A DNA stretch of 7,368 bases from Nitrospirota bacterium. GTDB taxonomy: Bacteria > Nitrospirota > Nitrospiria > JACQBZ01. The DNA lies in NCBI GenBank assembly GCA_016198945.1, contig JACQHO010000219.1, positions 1 to 7,368 on the forward strand. Reading direction: 5' to 3'. The notes beneath the pieces were generated by a model. The model saw nothing but the letters and a program-made list of their open reading frames with translations, made no database searches and was not told where the DNA came from. Made by a program: the position numbers and the translations under genes. Of this stretch, positions 7,282 to 7,368 are shown piece after piece (the first letter of the stretch is position 1; each line of letters opens with the position of its first letter).

Positions 7282-7368
7282 TACAGGATCTCCTCCGGTT
7301 TAATCGTCTTCTGATGGATAATCGCGCGGAGCTTGGTGATGGCCGAATGCTCGATCTGCCGCACCCGC
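7281..7368 (-). CDS. Sigma-70 family RNA polymerase sigma factor, C-terminal end only
   Basis: Only the last 28 codons plus one base lie in the window. They read RVRQIEHSAITKLR followed by AIIHQKTIKPEEIL and a TAA stop. The RVRQIE..A...LR pattern is the recognition helix and end of region 4.2, which contacts the -35 element. The tail after KLR is the same length as that of E. coli RpoS (LREILQTQGLNIEALF) and unlike the RpoD ending, so an RpoS-like (group 2) factor is more likely than the primary sigma. This rests on a very short stretch. The stop codon overlaps the apt start by one base. No symbol is given because the rest of the protein is outside the window; RpoH or another group 2/3 sigma is possible. 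Confidence 0.82.
   Translation of the reverse strand, partial: RVRQIEHSAITKLRAIIHQKTIKPEEIL
7290..7296 (-). promoter_or_regulatory. Ribosome binding site of apt, within the sigma-factor coding end
   Basis: GGAGGAG on the gene strand, eight bases before the apt ATG at 7281. It lies inside the last codons of the sigma gene (the P-E-E part of its C-terminus) and fixes the apt start at the TAATG overlap. Confidence 0.8.

Noticed and set aside
1..7368. CRISPR array, tRNA/rRNA gene, insertion sequence, or phage/defence genes
   Set aside because: No regularly spaced long repeats, no structural RNA signatures and no transposase-like or defence-like proteins were seen; nearly every base is accounted for by conserved metabolic genes.

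Overview
The window is a compact, GC-rich (roughly 58-60 % by eye) bacterial stretch in which every gene I can support lies on the minus strand. In transcription order, from high to low coordinates, these are: the 3' end of a sigma-70 family factor; apt (adenine phosphoribosyltransferase); a GH57 glycoside hydrolase of the amylopullulanase/alpha-amylase type; a second GH57 enzyme of the 4-alpha-glucanotransferase type; a GalT-family nucleotidylyltransferase; and glgA (glycogen synthase), which runs off the left edge. The glgA reading frame stays open to the window edge. I translated it by hand to 416 codons without a stop.

The genes are packed tightly. The sigma gene and apt share one base (TAATG), and galT and glgA share one base (TAGTG). 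The two GH57 genes are one base apart (TGAGATG). The remaining gaps are 58 nt (apt to the first GH57) and 33 nt (second GH57 to galT). I see no convincing promoter or terminator in either gap, so the sequence fits one polycistronic unit or two closely linked ones.

From the 58-nt gap leftwards, the four genes look like an alpha-glucan (glycogen) module. GlgA would extend chains from a nucleotide-glucose donor. The 4-alpha-glucanotransferase would re-distribute linear maltodextrin segments, and the other GH57 enzyme would hydrolyse alpha-1,4 and/or alpha-1,6 links. The GalT-family protein would move a nucleotidyl group between a sugar 1-phosphate and a nucleotide sugar. No glgC, glgB or glgP is visible here. 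The GalT-like protein carries a second Cys-x-x-Cys pair, and its location makes an NDP-glucose role in glycogen turnover plausible rather than (or as well as) the Leloir galactose role.

The host cannot be fixed from this window. The gene content, the GH57-based glycogen enzymes and a heptameric ggcgtga-type tandem repeat would suit a Nitrospirota-like or deltaproteobacterial-type lineage; this is a weak inference. The window is mostly conserved metabolism rather than a mobile or defence region. The most unusual observations are two short repeat-like insertions that have become in-frame coding sequence inside the 4-alpha-glucanotransferase gene, and the question of what the GalT-like enzyme acts on.
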